The notes beneath the pieces are model-generated. The model was given only the letters and a program-made list of their open reading frames with translations, was not told where the DNA came from and ran no database searches. Shown here in pieces: positions 48,078 to 59,392 of a DNA stretch of 64,000 nt; the stretch's first letter is position 1; every line of letters starts with the position of its first letter. The position numbers and the translations under genes are program-made. This stretch comes from Melastoma dodecandrum (Eukaryota; Streptophyta; Magnoliopsida; Myrtales; Melastomataceae), in contig JARUPY010000271.1 in assembly GCA_029817715.1 (NCBI GenBank), positions 2,666,001-2,730,000 of the forward strand, in the 5' to 3' direction.

Positions 48078-48930
48078 AATCATAAACATAATACAAGCGA
48101 ATAGTATTCCGCTTTGCAAGTAAATTATCAAAATCTAACGAACAGAAATATCTTTGCTCTGCCTCCTTTTAAATTGTTATTTTTTTCCACTCTTCTGAAA
48201 GGAGAGGAATGTGAGCTTTCTTTAGTTTGGAGCACTCCTGAAGAAATTCTAAGCAAATTCCCCTCCTTACCAATTTTGCGTCAATACGCCCGTGGACTAT
48301 TTCCTTTACAATCTGCGGCCCATGATAAAAAAATGTTTCTAAGAGTCGAACATTGCTTGTAAAGCAGTTATTTAGTCTTATCGACACTAAAGTATTAGCA
48401 AAAGGCTTCAGTCGTTTGTAGCTGTGTTGGTGAGCACGACACCCACATGAGGATTGTACATCCGGGCTGTTAGAATTATACGATATCGAATTTATGATAT
48501 ATTGCGGGAACATAGAAATCTCGTATCGAGTTGGGAGTACTATTATTTCGTCTAGTGTTTTAAATGCGATATAAAATTTAAATATAGACTATGCTCCTAT
48601 TATGGCAAAAGAAAAGGTAAAAAAAAAAATGGCTTTCAATGCTACGACATCATTAATCAAGGGCCTCCGAGCTTAGATTTTATGGATCCGAGGGTGTGTT
48701 TTGAGGACATAGTTACTGCGTCAAAAAGTGCAAATGAAATCGGTGCAATACAAGTACCCCATAATTATTGTTCTCGAAAGAAAGATAGCCAACAAAAAGT
48801 TTGCCTTCTTACCACCATAAGCAAACTTTACGACCTTTATGTACGACTTTCACATTATGCACAAAAAAGGAGCTATCTGCGATTAGAGGTTGGGGAGGAA
48901 AATGAAACCCATTTCCCATGGGCGCGGTTT
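48078..48930. other. Convergent 3' region of LBD and COL genes
   Basis: Both flanking genes end here, so the 853 bases should hold two 3' UTRs and terminators. An AT-rich core lies near 48475-48640. No other gene is seen. Confidence 0.6.
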
Positions 48931-50637
48931 TCATTTGGTAAGCAACGGAAAAGGAGGCAACGCGAAGGAAGCCCTCTTTACGAACCTCCCTTTCATCCTT
49001 GGCCTCTTCTCGGCGTTCAGCTTCCGGACCTCGTACCGGATTTTCTTCGAGAACAGCCTTGTCCTCCTCTTCTCTCGGTACCTCGACACTTTCGCCTCCC
49101 TTCCTACATCCCCCAGGCCAACGTTCACGTACGGGTTGCCTTCTCCGAAGTGGCCGCGTTGTGTCTCCTGTCCACGTAAGCCCTGGAAATAGCAAAGGAA
49201 GGGGTTTGATGGCAACGCAGATTATATTCAAAGTTTCATTTATTCGTAGACAATCTCAGATTCTTCAACAGTCGATCAAATAGTTACTACTCATTATAAA
49301 CTCTTTCAAATAGGCGTTATTCTGAAAATTTATCTTTTAGTAGCAAAAGTGTCGTTGAATCAGAGCGGTCCTAGGACCAAAAGTGCCCGCCTAGCCTTGA
49401 ACCAAATGGTCCAGAACCGGAGATGCCAACTCCTACCTAGTTTTCTTCACCTCATATGCTTTCCAATTCCGTATAATTAGATGTTATACGTGGTCTTAGA
49501 TAAATATCAGAATATCAGAAGCCGAGAAAGTACCATCCAATCGTGCCAAAAGTCATTGGGGTTGAACTCGGGACGGTCGCCGGAAGTCCAAGGACAGCCT
49601 TGGCCGGCCCAAGCTGTGATTACATCGTCGTAATTGAGCCTCAAGATCATCTTCTTCTTTGTATTTGCATCGTTATTGTTTCCCCCATCATTGTCCACTT
49701 TGATATCACCAACCTCTTCCAGTTCGGTTGCTCCCTTATCCTCATCATCGAAACAGGCGGCGGGAGAATCACAGTCGAAGCTTAACTTGAAGGTATCACT
49801 AGAGATGTCAATCTCCCCCTCTCCGGCCTCGTCCACAATCCCAGCCTCCTCCTCTTCGAGCTTGACTCCAGGTTGCCCACTACTGCTGAACGAACACTCC
49901 TTGGCATCATCGGCGCCGTCCTTGCAGTCCATCAATCCCAATGCTTCGATGCCAAAGGACTCGTTATCAAGAGCCCTACCCAACAAGCTCTCCACATCGG
50001 CTGCAAATTCCGCGAGATCCGCATCGGATGGGAGAAACCCTTGTAAATTATCCAGGTGCTCGATCCCCAATCTCTTTTCACCGTCGATTGAATTCATAGC
50101 CTCGACCTCTAGAGCGAAATTACCCATGATCGGATCTCTTTCCTTCGAGTTGCAAAGCTCTGCGGAAAACGACGGGTCATAAGCCGGTACCCTATAGAGA
50201 AGGAACTCATCCCTATCGATTTCTTCATTGGAGGTCTCGTCGCCGCCGACCTCAGGCACTAGAGGGAACGGATTCCCCGTGTGTCGGCCAGTGGCTTTCC
50301 TATCCCTGCCGTTCTTCCCGCTCCGAGGCGTCCTCGGCTTCTTGGTGAACCCTTTGTGCCACGAACCCAGCGAGGTAGAGGATGAGGATTCCCTCGGCCT
50401 CTTCGTGCCGCGCCTGTTTAGAATCATCTGGTGGACGTGCTTGTTTGAGACGGCGGATGTCTTGAGGCGGACCCTCTCGTGCCTCTGAGCGAGTGGGTTG
50501 GCGGAGTGGACGGAGCCGTCGCAGGACTGGCAGAGGAAGGCGTCGTCTGCGGCACAGTACCATCGTGCCCTCTTCTTGATGCAGTTGTCGCAGGCCCTGG
50601 CTGTCTTGCCACCAACGGCGCTCTTGTGAGGAATCAT
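48931..50637 (-). CDS. COL: CONSTANS-like B-box/CCT transcription factor (COL16 type)
   Basis: Two exons, 50637-49534 and 49182-48931, encode 451 residues. One B-box zinc finger spans residues 16-53 ([20 protein letters not shown], then CQSCDGSVH...H). There is no second B-box. The CCT domain, residues about 396-438, includes [20 protein letters not shown] and ends GRFVKR. The single B-box, the conserved NYDDVITAW block before the intron, and the intron just upstream of the CCT place it with Arabidopsis COL6/7/8/16 (group III). The middle is acidic, as expected of an activation region, and includes [23 protein letters not shown]16-type genes act in light signalling, chlorophyll content and flowering. 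The intron is GT-AG (GTACTT donor). The gene is intact and convergent with the LBD gene. Confidence 0.93.
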
Positions 50638-53600
50638 ATCGAAACTAATACTTGCTCTGAACAACAACAACAACACAATTTTTGGGGAATCGAGTTCCCT
50701 TTTCCCTTAGAGTGGAAAATAGAAAAGGGTTTTGTGAGTGAATGAGACCCCACAGACGGTGCACTTTTTGAGCGGGGGGGTTAGATTTTTCTTATGTTGT
50801 AATATATTTGGGATATTGCAGAGGAGGGAGGGAAGAAAGTTGTGCACTTTTTTGGGGGCCCACAGACACGCCTTATCTGGACTGCAATTGGTTGAGAGGG
50901 GAAATGTAATCCTTAAAGCTGTCTCCTCATTGGTTGGCTTTGTAATAAAAGGGATTCCCAGGGATGGGCCCTGTCCTAATTCCCTATGGGATGAGGGCAA
51001 GGGACATCATCTTCTTCTACACCATCGAGCTGACTCAGCCCTCTGTGTTCATCGACTTTGTGTTCTTCCTCCCCTACAATTTTTGTTTGTCTCTTTGGCA
51101 TTAAAAGAACATTCCATCTCTGCGAAAAATTGCTCTCTCTCGTTATTGTTTTCCTTTTCCCGTGGGAGTTTTACTGCATGGTTCACGACATTAACAAAGG
51201 GGGTTGGGGGTTAAGATTTCAAGGCCAAACGTGTTGATCTGTTTTGTTCGTGGGGCTCAGTGGAGGGTCATCTCTCCCTTTCGGAGTTTACCCAAATTGT
51301 AGGAAAGGGACTCTTTGTGTTATGTGCCATAGAAACCACATCATATCAGCTCTGAATTATTGTATCACAATCGGTCTTCCTAAATAGGCATGCATCTATT
51401 ACTTGATACTTTAATTTATTAACTAGATTAGATAACAACTTTGGGTGGATATAAATTTACCACACATACATATACTACATGGGGCTTATGTTTTTTTTGG
51501 GAGACCCCCCCCCCCCCCATCCCTTTTACAGTATGGCTGGGTACTGCAATGAAAGACAAAGGCTTCTTGATGGATGAGGTCCCCATGATCGTGATCTGAC
51601 CTGTTTGCATCTCTTCAAAGCTTTTTTTAGCAATTGACATTGTGTAGAAACATGCGTGGTCGCAACTCGGATGGGAGTAGAGAGGGAATGGGAGAGAGAG
51701 TTGTTTCCCGGACTTTTGCTCTGAGACAGATGCCATCATGGAGGATGGGGAAGTCAATTATTAGCGATGTGGCCTCCTCCTCCTGCTGAATAATTTCATG
51801 CTTCGAAAATATAAGAAAATACCGTCAGTATCATTCCGAATATTCGACACAGAGCGATTTGAAAAGGAAGGGTACGACCAAACTACGTACGACTTCGTTT
51901 CGAATTCCGGCATAAATCTGGAGGAGGCAGGAACGATTAGTCAGTGTTGGAGGTTTCACGCTGTTGGATGGGTCGGGTTGGGGAAGTTATACTGTACCTA
52001 ACTCGCAGGGTTCACAATTTCGGTCGAAGAAGGTTTCGATGAAACTAGCCTTATCGAGTCGGATAAGACCAGGTCATGGGAGTATCCACGCTTAGATATT
52101 GGCAGCCAACACAAGCGAGCGCGTGGTTTATTTCGTGACTGTAAAATTGAATATATATCGAATCGACTGATTTATCTGTTAGGGTAGATAAAGACAGGGT
52201 ACTTATCCATTGTGAAAGGAAACTGTCGAGCAACAAAATGGAGAGGAGTTATTGCAGCTGGAACTACATGGGGGATGGAACGTGAGAGCTGAAACAACTC
52301 ATACGAAAGATTCCTTTCCATTTGATGTCGCTCTCAGGCCGCAATGGATGTGAATGCATGAAAATCGATTGATTAAGAGCATCCTCTGGGGGAGACCATT
52401 TGGATCATGATTGAGGGCGAGTCTCTATAAAGGAGCTTGACTTAGAGGGGGACGAAAAGTAGGAGTCGTTTAGGGGGTTTTTGGTTTTCTAATAAGCTCA
52501 TCAGAAGAGACTAACGCCTTTATAAACCGAGCTTAGGATTATAGATAGGTTTAAAATAAGACTATGTGCAACAGAAAAGAATTATAAGTTCTTTTGTTAC
52601 TAAAGAGATTCAAGGGGTGCAAGAATGAGTTGTTAATGATTAATTAAGTGTACAAGATCCAAGGGCTTACATGGTTTCTCGCATTCTTCTGGAAGAAAAC
52701 TGGTTATGCGACAACAATGTTGCACACTCCGCCTGGACTTCTATACGATTAGATCGATTGCTACTCCTTCTCTATGTATAAATATTAATGGATTTTATTC
52801 TCACATTAACGTCTAGAATAATGCGAGCAGACAGACTTCTTTTTATTTTGTATTCAACGCGGTTTTTTCTTTTCTTTTTTTGATATTCCTTCAAGGTATT
52901 TTGCAAGTTGTCTGATTAACGTCAAATTAATATTTCTTGTTTGTTAGTGAGACAAGTCACGGGATGGCCTCCTCTCGTGAACTGAAAATAACAAAATATT
53001 CAAATGTTGATTCATTTATCAAATTTCCTCGAGCTAACTTGCAAAATTCGAATTGTACCAGGCAGGCCATCGCTGGCGGCGATTTTGCATCTGCTCCTCT
53101 CGGAGATTTCATAAACTCACTCTGGAGCAAAATGAATGGGACGGAAAGGTGTTGTCTGTTTGCACTCTGGACAGGTTAACGCCAGTAGTGTTCGGCGTAA
53201 TTCTGGGGCCAAACTTATGTAGCTGCTGTGAGGATGATGACTTTGAGATGGAACATCTATCTGAGAGACATATGCGAGCTTGACACAACGTAGTGTTGCC
53301 GTTCACCTAATTCTAGGCATCTCGGGGATTGTCCCGAAAATGCGGCTTTAGTGATAACACATGAAGAAGTTAAACTGATCGTTGGAGAGTGTTCATCCAG
53401 CCTCTTTGGTTGACACTGCAAATGGCTAGAATTACAGATGCAGGAGTCGAATGCTCAAGCAATGAAGTATGATAATGCAATTGCATAATTGAGCAAAAGA
53501 AGCATCCTGGCATGGAAATTCTTGAATGTGGGGATATCAATACTAAGGCTGCTGAAACGCCTTGTTCAACAGAAGAGAGAACGAGTTACGTCATAAATGT

Positions 53601-53799
53601 CCCCAAATTTTCTCTTATGGTTTGTCTTCCTTACCTCATCGTACTAAATATTTGATGAAGCAACACAACATTTGTTCAATTCATGCCCATCTTAGTAATT
53701 TGGTGATCGTATTAGTATCGTCGCCTTCTTAAATGTCAGAAAATATAATGTCATTTCTATAATAAAAAAAAATCTCATCCAAAATATAGATTATTCTGG
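50638..53799. other. COL upstream region and intergenic spacer
   Basis: The COL promoter lies just right of 50637. A C14 run is at 51505-51518. Short ORFs near 51428-51757 and 52937-53283 have no recognisable domain, though the latter region has coding-like composition and may be a gene relic. No repeats of note. Confidence 0.5.
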
Positions 53800-54370
53800 C
53801 ATGAGAGGTTCGAATGTCCAGCATTTCTGCCTGAACACACACTTCTTTGCCCACGACTCAAGCTTGTCATCGCTCCCTCGAGCATATGCCCGACATTCGA
53901 ACCTTTCAGGCCAGTGTAATTTGTAGATTTACTAGTCCATATCTCTTAGGTGTGTTTTTCTCGGTCGTCATTGATGAAGATTAATTGACCAGATATCATG
54001 TTATGTCGATTGCCTCGGCTTAGAAAATATACCAATCTTTGCATGTGAGAGGATACACCTTGCCATCTCCAGTAATGCCCATTCATCCGTTTCACAACTC
54101 CATTCTATTGTGGTGTGTCGAGGATTTGTCAATCCCCCTTTCCTTGCAAAAATTGAAAAACTCATGGAGCAAAACATTAATCCATTGTCAGTTCTTAGCA
54201 CATTAACTTGTCTACCAATTTCGCTTCTCGATCCTAGTCAACCAATGCTTAAACTCAACGAAATATCACTTTTCACCTTCCTAGATAAGTCATCAATGAG
54301 TGTCGTGGCATACGTGGTTTGGCGAATACAAAATATACCAAAGACCCAGTTACTTCACTAGATGTTATCA
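53800..54370 (-). mobile_element. Ty1/copia retrotransposon remnant (integrase region)
   Basis: Minus-strand translation, with frame changes, gives copia pol blocks in order. These are a TLIDDLSRKV-type segment, an EFKHWLTRIEK-like segment, NVLRTDNG, a FNFCKERGID segment, LLEMARCILSHAKIG, AEAIDI, a TPK/EIWTS-like stretch and DDKLESWAKKCVF. These are integrase core and connecting sequences of Ty1/copia elements. Several stops and frameshifts interrupt it and no LTRs were found nearby, so it is a dead fragment. Confidence 0.85.
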
Positions 54371-57300
54371 AGATACTCGGTTAAAAAATCGAGGCGATTG
54401 GCAATGATACAAGTCACCCGGAAACATAATGGAATGAGTTGGCGCCTTTTGTGAAGTTACTTTAGGAGATCTTTGTAAGGAAATTTAGGCAACGAGATCT
54501 CCTCTTAACCAACTTTATCTAAATATGTTTCTTTCTTCTTCTTTAGCCGACTTTGCTGGCTTGACCGTTGGTTTCTCTGTTTCTTCCGCCTTTGTATTGT
54601 GATTGTGGCATCAGTGATGGGCTTTCATGGAGGAATGACCTTGGACTTTACTTTCAGTTCAAGTAGTTCTTTTCCAAGGACCATACAGAGGAACTACGAG
54701 TCCTGCTTCTTTTGTACCTAGATACCTCACGCGAATTTTGGGGGAACTAGGAAGCCGCGGTGTTGTTTTCGGCGGGGCCTCCTGCGGTTCTTCTTTTGTT
54801 CCTGTTCCTTACATTCAGAGCCCAGGGAGTATTGTCTGGGTAGAGCTGATCGTACACCTGTGGGTGATAAACAAATTTAATGATACTTGTGCAGTGGATA
54901 GTGGTGGATCCCGAATGGATGGTCATTGCCGCGGCCTTTGTTTGCCGACGTCGCCTGTCCAACCAAGTTTGAAGAATTCAGTAAGAATGCAGGTGAGGCC
55001 CACTGGACTCATACTGCAGTGTCCCAATTTTTGGGCCCATCCACCTGTTTATTTTCCTTAGACCGTTCGGTACATAAGCCTTTTTTTTCTTATTCATAAA
55101 TAGACAAACCACGTATTGAATCAATTAAATTTAAAATTCCAAAATGTACTAAAAAAAATCACATAAAACACTAAAATCATTATAATTATTTTAGTACTTG
55201 TAAAATATGAAATTTTTTGTTTTTATTTTTTTAATTTAAAAATTTTAGGTCAAAATCCAACTTTAATCCAAACTTCTAAGACCCAAAAAACTAAAACATA
55301 AAAATGATTCAATCCCAATGTAATGCAATAACTAGTGTTCAACTACAAGAAAAATGAAAGAAGGAAACCCCACAACACGACCCTCCAGCTGTCGAGCGGC
55401 CATTAATGGAGTTTGGGGGAGGGAGTAGGGCCTCCTAGATTTATATTAAGTTTTTGTGCCCGTGGAGTTGTGGCCGAAGGTTTCGGAATCTATGGAAGCT
55501 TGCCACCTGTACACCACACTGTAAAGCTTTTCACGCCATTGCCATCCCCCTCTCCTTTATCTTTTCCTCAGTTTATGAACTCCAAATCCATAAGCAAACT
55601 GACCAATTCCATCGGAAAAGGGAATTGAATGCAACGCCAACGCTTACCGGAAGCGTATTTAATTCACCAGTGCAACTACCGATGCGACTTGGCGCGGCCG
55701 TGAGTCAACGCTGTTTCATACCGCGATTTCCCAAGGCTGTTGTCAACGCCGAATGTCTCATATCTTGTCCGAAACTTCAGTTGGATTTGGAGATGTTATG
55801 AACATGAGGCAGATGGAGAGAATGAGAGAGAGGTTATGAAAATAAAGTTAACTTTGATGGCACGTTAGATGACTAATGGGTCAACGAGGCTGGTGGTATT
55901 GAGGGTTTTGGGGGCGAGCCAATTGGGGGAGATAATGTCACATTTCAGGAAGCAACCAACTTTTGGTTGAGATCTGATTAACAGAAACTGGAGTTTATTA
56001 AGACGCATAAATAATTGCTAATGAACTGTTTGTGACGACGCTTTGGCTCGTAATGCGAAGACCACGTCCTTATTTGGTCCATTCCAATAATGTAATCAAT
56101 GTAACTTTAGTATCAAAACACTTGTTTCCCATGTTTGGTGGTTGCCTAATCCTCACTCGTGGGTCCACCCGCATTTATTCGAGTCTTTTTACTGGTTCCT
56201 CTGCCCATCTACTTCCCATGAAAATGTTTCCGATCTAACAAAAGTTCTTCCAAGTGGGTTACAGTCCCAATATCATTCCCTTCTTTTATACAGAAGAGAT
56301 AACATCCACGAGAAGATGTATTTTGATCGGATAACTGGATGTAGCAGAGCCGGGTCATTAAATAGCGATCCGCTTTTCTTTTATATCCATGTGTATTCAG
56401 ATTCGACAGAGAGAACATCGTATTGGACGCAAAGTCAGCGTTTTGATAACTTCGTCAATCGTATCAGGCAAACATTAACAGGAAATAAGCAAGTCTAGCA
56501 GTATCAATTTGAATCTTTTCACCACCAAAAACGTTGACTTGATCGGACATCTTAAATTCATTCTCTCATTGCAGCTTCGCGAGTTCACGTAATATGTAAC
56601 GTGCGAACTTGTCAAACTCACAGTGGGTGTTGGGTGTTTCAAGCAATTATTAGTCGTTCGAGGACATACACGTGGGGGTTACACGCACGTTGTATGTTAG
56701 AATAATAGCCTAGACAATCGAGACAGATCATTTTAACAGACCACTGTAAGACGTAATCGTTAATTCTTATTTTATGGACAAGCGAACTCCCGATGCGTTA
56801 CATTCAAGAGGACAGGTGATCAACTCATAAGCATGGCAATTATTAGGTGAACGGTGTCCTAATTTCCTTCCGATGATGGAACTATTTTACGAGCACTTTG
56901 ACAATTAAAACAGAAAGCGAAACTAACTAGCAGGAGGCTTAATGGACCATCGCGGACATAGGCTTAAACTGAGTCACGCGTGAGCAGATTTTCATGTTTC
57001 ATGTCAATAGAAATGGTCAAATACCCCGAGACCGATCCTCTATGTGAAAACGTTTCGCTTTCATTCGGACGGGCGGGGTTAAACAAGATCCATGAACTTG
57101 GCTGGAGAGCGGCATTTCGATGTACTTTTTTAGGTTTCCACGTCGGTTCCGTATAGTATTCCCAGATCAGATCAAACAGATAACTGTCCGGCGTTAGTAC
57201 GGGGGCGACACGATTTGATACCTGTGCTCGCCCCTTATAAGGGAACCACACATCATTCAGGAGATGGACCACACTCCAGCATATGAGAGAGATCATCAAA

Positions 57301-57730
57301 GGAAGAGGGCACATGTGATTCCATTAAATGATAGGTAATTGAATGTGATGCTTTGTGATTCCTCCCCTCGAAGATTTCTGTTTCCTTATCCCTCCCCCCC
57401 CCCCCCCCCCCCCCTTTTTCCCGTGGACTACATACAAACTGTAAACAGAAAGAAAAGAGATTGGCAAACAGAGGAAATGTATATGAGGGGGAATTTCAAT
57501 CATAGAAGCAGTAAAGAGACGACTGTTGCCCCCTCGGGAAGATTGAAATTATCTCTCGAGGAGGAATTCGGGGTATGTGAAATGTGATTTGATTACATTG
57601 AACAAACTAGAAATAAAACTGGAGGAAAGGAAGAAAAAACGAAAGTAAAGAAAGGGTACAATTCCCACACAAGGATCAGCTGTATGACATAAACATGAAA
57701 CGGAACCCCTAGGGTGCTTTTTCTTTTTTT
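54371..57730. other. Intergenic spacer
   Basis: No gene is supported. It contains AT-rich DNA near 55080-55330 and a long C run at 57394-57414 in the 3' flank of the KCS gene. Short ORFs (54738-55061, 55454-55801, 56142-56498, 56964-57314) lack recognisable domains. Confidence 0.5.
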
Positions 57731-59221
57731 TTACAGCTTCACGACTTCGGGTATGTAAACCGGGTACCTATCTATACAGTCAGCCCATGGCCCGTCGGAC
57801 GGCGTCTTGATGGTTCGGTTACACTTCCAGACCGCACTGTTACACTTGAACCCGCTTCCGAACGCAATCTGCCAGATCCTGTCTCCTTTGTTCATCCTGC
57901 CCTTGGCCTCTATGTACCCCATCTCGTACCAAAGGGACGAGGATGAGGTGTTACCGAATCGGTGAAGAGTCATCCTGGATGCCTCCACGTGCTCGGCAGA
58001 GAGCTGCAGGTTCTTCTGCAGCTCATCGATCACGGCCCGCCCACCTGCATGGATGCAGAAGTGCTCAAACGCCTGCTTGAAGTCGGGGATGTAGGGCTTC
58101 CACTTTGGGTTGAATATCTTGCGACCGATCAGAGTTAGGAGAAAGAGGAGTTGCTCTGAAGCCGGCAGGACCAGGGGGCCAATGGTAGTGATGTTAGATT
58201 TGAGGGCCTCCCCTGCAATAGCCATCAGGTCCTTGGAGAGGGAGATCCCAACATTGCCCTCCTTGTCCTCCTCCTCGAAAACGCACCTGTAGGCCTTGTC
58301 ATCGGCCCCCTTGTGGGTGCGCACAACATGGACGAGCCTGTACTTGGCCCTCCTCCTGCCCGACCAGCGGTTTGAAAGCAGGATTGCTGCACCGCCCATC
58401 CTGAATAGGCAATTGGGCAAAAGCATCGCCCTCTCGTTGCCCTGGTAATAGTTAGGTGTGATGATCTCTGTGCTGACAACCACCGCGTTTGAGTTCGGGT
58501 GCACCTGGAGGAGGTCACGAGCCAAATCTATTGATATCAGCCCTGCGCTGCATCCCATCCCTGAGAGGTTGAAGCTCTTAATATTGCTCCGGAGCTTATA
58601 CTTGTTGATGACCATTGCGGACAGTGATGGAGTTGGCGAGAAGAGGCTGCAATTAACGATGAGGATGTCGATGTCCTTGGGCTTCAATCCAGTCTTCTTG
58701 AAGAGGGAATCCATGGCCGTGAAGATAACAAGCTCAGCCTCCCCACGAGCAGCCTCCATGGTTGGGGTTGGAGGGATGTAATGGATGGCCGGGGGGAGGC
58801 AGGTCTCCTCCCCGAGCCCTGAGCGCTCGAGTATCCTCATCTGGAACTCCACGCTCTTAGGCTTATCCTTGAGTATGAGCCGGGAGTGCTCCATGAAAGT
58901 GGAGAAAGGAACCCGGCACGTGACTGGGGGCTTGTAGCAAGCATAGTCGACGAGAAAGATCGTCCGGGGCTTGGACATGAAGTAAACCGTCGCGACGAAT
59001 ATGATGACGAAGGAGGAGCAGAGGATCTGGATGAGGTCGATGTGGAGGGAGTTCCAGAGGGAGAGGAGCTCACCGGGGCCGAGGCGGAGGACCTCCACGA
59101 GGACGGCGAGCATGACCGGGACTAGGGTTAGGGTAAGGAAGTGGTTGACGAGGTACTGGTAGCCGAGCTTAACATACTTGAGCCTGACCGAGGACGAGAA
59201 GTCGGGGAGGATAGGAGGCAT
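57731..59221 (-). CDS. KCS: 3-ketoacyl-CoA synthase, KCS4/KCS9-like
   Basis: Condensing enzyme of the endoplasmic reticulum fatty-acid elongase. It joins malonyl-CoA to a long-chain acyl-CoA as the first and chain-length-determining step of very-long-chain fatty acid synthesis for waxes, suberin and sphingolipids. It is a single exon of 496 residues, the usual length. Two N-terminal hydrophobic segments (about 26-45 and 62-81) are the membrane anchors. The catalytic triad is intact: Cys224 (SGMGCSAG), His391 (CIHAGGRAVID) and Asn424 (RFGNTSSSSLWYE). Other family blocks are YACYKPP, NYYQGNERAMLLPN, LFRMGGAA and FGSGFKCNSAVW. The start MPPILPDFSSSVRLKYVKLG fits the KCS4/8/9/16/17 clade. GC content is high relative to the flanks. 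No lesions are seen, so it is probably functional. Confidence 0.97.
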   Translation of the reverse strand: MPPILPDFSSSVRLKYVKLGYQYLVNHFLTLTLVPVMLAVLVEVLRLGPGELLSLWNSLHIDLIQILCSSFVIIFVATVYFMSKPRTIFLVDYACYKPPVTCRVPFSTFMEHSRLILKDKPKSVEFQMRILERSGLGEETCLPPAIHYIPPTPTMEAARGEAELVIFTAMDSLFKKTGLKPKDIDILIVNCSLFSPTPSLSAMVINKYKLRSNIKSFNLSGMGCSAGLISIDLARDLLQVHPNSNAVVVSTEIITPNYYQGNERAMLLPNCLFRMGGAAILLSNRWSGRRRAKYRLVHVVRTHKGADDKAYRCVFEEEDKEGNVGISLSKDLMAIAGEALKSNITTIGPLVLPASEQLLFLLTLIGRKIFNPKWKPYIPDFKQAFEHFCIHAGGRAVIDELQKNLQLSAEHVEASRMTLHRFGNTSSSSLWYEMGYIEAKGRMNKGDRIWQIAFGSGFKCNSAVWKCNRTIKTPSDGPWADCIDRYPVYIPEVVKL

Positions 59222-59379
59222 CTCGACAAGTTCCCCCTTGTTCTTCTCACGTACTCTCTATATGGTTTAGCCAATGCCACTTCCTACCTTCCCGTTGTTC
59301 CTCTCTGTCCGCGTGTGTAAGAAGAGGTCTGTGTGAGGATGTAAGGAGATGATGGGAGGGAGTAAATGGGAGGAAGGAG

Positions 59380-59392
59380 GGGATTATAAAGG
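59380..59392 (-). promoter_or_regulatory. Possible TATA box of the KCS gene
   Basis: On the minus strand the sequence CTTTATAATCC lies about 165 bases upstream of the KCS start codon, in GC-rich surroundings. The position is plausible for a TATA box with a 5' UTR of about 130 bases. No transcript evidence is available. Confidence 0.35.

Noticed and set aside
48682..49283. Plus-strand ORFs of 100-165 codons over the COL second exon.
   Set aside because: They lie opposite the CCT-domain exon, which is clearly the coding strand.
58110..59125. Several open frames on the plus strand and alternative minus frame across the KCS gene.
   Set aside because: They are mirror frames of a GC-rich coding exon with no domain of their own.
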